A stretch of 49,863 nt of DNA from an archaeon (GTDB lineage Archaea; Thermoproteota; Nitrososphaeria; Nitrososphaerales; CADDZS01): NCBI GenBank assembly GCA_021792315.1, contig JAJYUX010000003.1, positions 1-49,863 on the forward strand, written 5' to 3'. Positions 49,250 through 49,863 of the stretch are shown here, one piece after another (within the stretch, counting starts at the first letter, position 1; every line of letters begins with the position of its first letter). Made by a program: the position numbers and the translations under genes. The notes under the pieces were generated by a model that saw nothing but the letters and a program-made list of their open reading frames with translations, searched no databases and was not told where the DNA came from.

Positions 49250-49861
49250 TTGGCTATTATCACATTGAAAGATTTCGCGCGCATTCCAACTCGAATTGGA
49301 GTCACAGGCTCACCAGGAACGGGAAAGAAGACAGTCGGTCGGGAGCTCGCTAAGATCACTGGATTTGAGTTACTCCTATTCAAAGATTTTGCGATGAGAA
49401 ACGGACTGGGAGCTTGGAAGGGCAACGAGTATCTGGTGGATGTCGGAAAAGCTAGTAACAAAGTTGATACTCGTCGAAAAATCGTATGCGGACACTTGTT
49501 GCCATATGTAATTACAGATTCAAAGATCGACGTAGTTGTCGTACTGCGCTGCGCCCCCAAGGTTTTGTTGGAGCGATACCGCAAGAGAAAATATACTTCG
49601 AGCAAAATTCTCGAAAATATTGAGGCTGAGATGATTGGAGTTGTTTCTGAACGAGCATCTAGAGTCTATACCAGAAAGAAGCTGATGGAATTCGACACGA
49701 CGCGGTCAAGAAATCCAAAAACCCTTGCAAAAAGGATACTCCAGACTATTCAGGGTAGAATACCTTCTTCATTCGGCAGGATTGATTGGCTATCCTCTCG
49801 ATACTCCGCACAAACTATGATAGAGTCTTTGAGCGCGGGCAGAGTCATTACAAAACCATAA
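49250..49861 (+). CDS. Fap7/AK6-like adenylate kinase family NTPase
   Basis: 203 residues from a TTG. Walker A is GVTGSPGTGKKTVGRELAK (G20-T28). An NMP-binding region is suggested by NKVDTRRKIVCGHLLPYV, and a LID-like segment by VVVLRCAPKVLLERYRKRKY. The size and the TGSPGTGKKT P-loop fit the archaeal AK6/Fap7 group, which acts as an adenylate kinase and in small-subunit ribosome maturation; dephospho-CoA kinases are an alternative. The C-terminal 45 residues are extra. An ATG at 49245 is out of frame, so the TTG is preferred. Confidence 0.8.
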   Translation: MAIITLKDFARIPTRIGVTGSPGTGKKTVGRELAKITGFELLLFKDFAMRNGLGAWKGNEYLVDVGKASNKVDTRRKIVCGHLLPYVITDSKIDVVVVLRCAPKVLLERYRKRKYTSSKILENIEAEMIGVVSERASRVYTRKKLMEFDTTRSRNPKTLAKRILQTIQGRIPSSFGRIDWLSSRYSAQTMIESLSAGRVITKP

Positions 49862-49863
49862 AG

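Noticed and set aside
1..49863. CRISPR array or cas genes
   Set aside because: No regularly spaced direct repeats and no Cas-like proteins were seen.

Overview
The window reads as a chromosomal segment of a Nitrososphaerota (Thaumarchaeota) archaeon, probably a heterotrophic soil-type lineage rather than a classical ammonia oxidiser. The evidence is archaeal ribosomal proteins eL38 and P1, an archaeal histone, an archaeosine tRNA-guanine transglycosylase, an Sm-like protein, a beta-CASP RNase, PAC2 and Fap7/AK6-like proteins, LysW-dependent arginine biosynthesis, three intron-containing tRNAs, many TTG/GTG starts, and TATA-like boxes 20-30 nt upstream of starts (leaderless style). No ammonia monooxygenase or urease genes are seen; CoA-ester catabolism is prominent. 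Taxonomy is inferred from gene content only.

Region 1 (1-14.5 kb) is catabolic. A leftward cluster runs crotonase, a thiolase-like protein lacking the catalytic Cys, a DUF35 zinc-ribbon/OB protein, and an aldehyde dehydrogenase cut by the window edge. This looks like a hydration, retro-aldol cleavage, aldehyde oxidation module. An ADP-forming acyl-CoA synthetase is divergent to it. Then come a cysteine hydrolase, an acyl-CoA dehydrogenase with Asp in place of the catalytic Glu, a transposase scrap, an MBL lactonase-like enzyme, a CocE/S15 hydrolase, a class II aldolase-like enzyme, two tandem sugar-epimerase-like SDRs and a second cysteine hydrolase.

Region 2 (14.5-19.6 kb) has an AF1577-like peptide-modifying radical SAM/SPASM enzyme behind a perfect 20-bp palindrome, a decayed UbiD-family decarboxylase, a methyltransferase, a membrane-anchored HtrA-like protease and an MBL hydrolase.

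Region 3 (19.6-31 kb) is conserved metabolism: argF and an ACT-domain protein facing argG-argH-lysW-argX, then moaA, a MocA-like nucleotidyltransferase, a DHH phosphoesterase, a CPBP-family membrane protein, a Cys-motif basic protein and an AbrB-PhoU regulator.

Region 4 (30.5-39.2 kb) is information processing: a small zinc ribbon, eL38, a beta-CASP RNase, PAC2, TgtA, an Sm-like protein, an M50 protease, ribosomal P1, an epimerase, two hypotheticals and an intron-containing tRNA-Leu.

Region 5 (39.2-45.1 kb) is an accessory patch between two tRNA genes. After MarC and an HTH protein it holds a frameshifted IS with 13-bp terminal inverted repeats, a truncated IS110 transposase, a seven-repeat beta-propeller surface protein and a short relative sharing an unusual PEFPFQ C-terminal tail, and the N-terminal half of a tyrosine recombinase beside a tRNA that folds best as tRNA-Arg(CCU) with three introns.

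Region 6 (45.1-49.9 kb) holds DedA, a membrane protein, a small zinc metallopeptidase, a geranylgeranyl-reductase-like flavoprotein, a histone followed 2 nt later by a two-intron tRNA-Glu(CUC), a GNAT acetyltransferase and a Fap7/AK6-like kinase.
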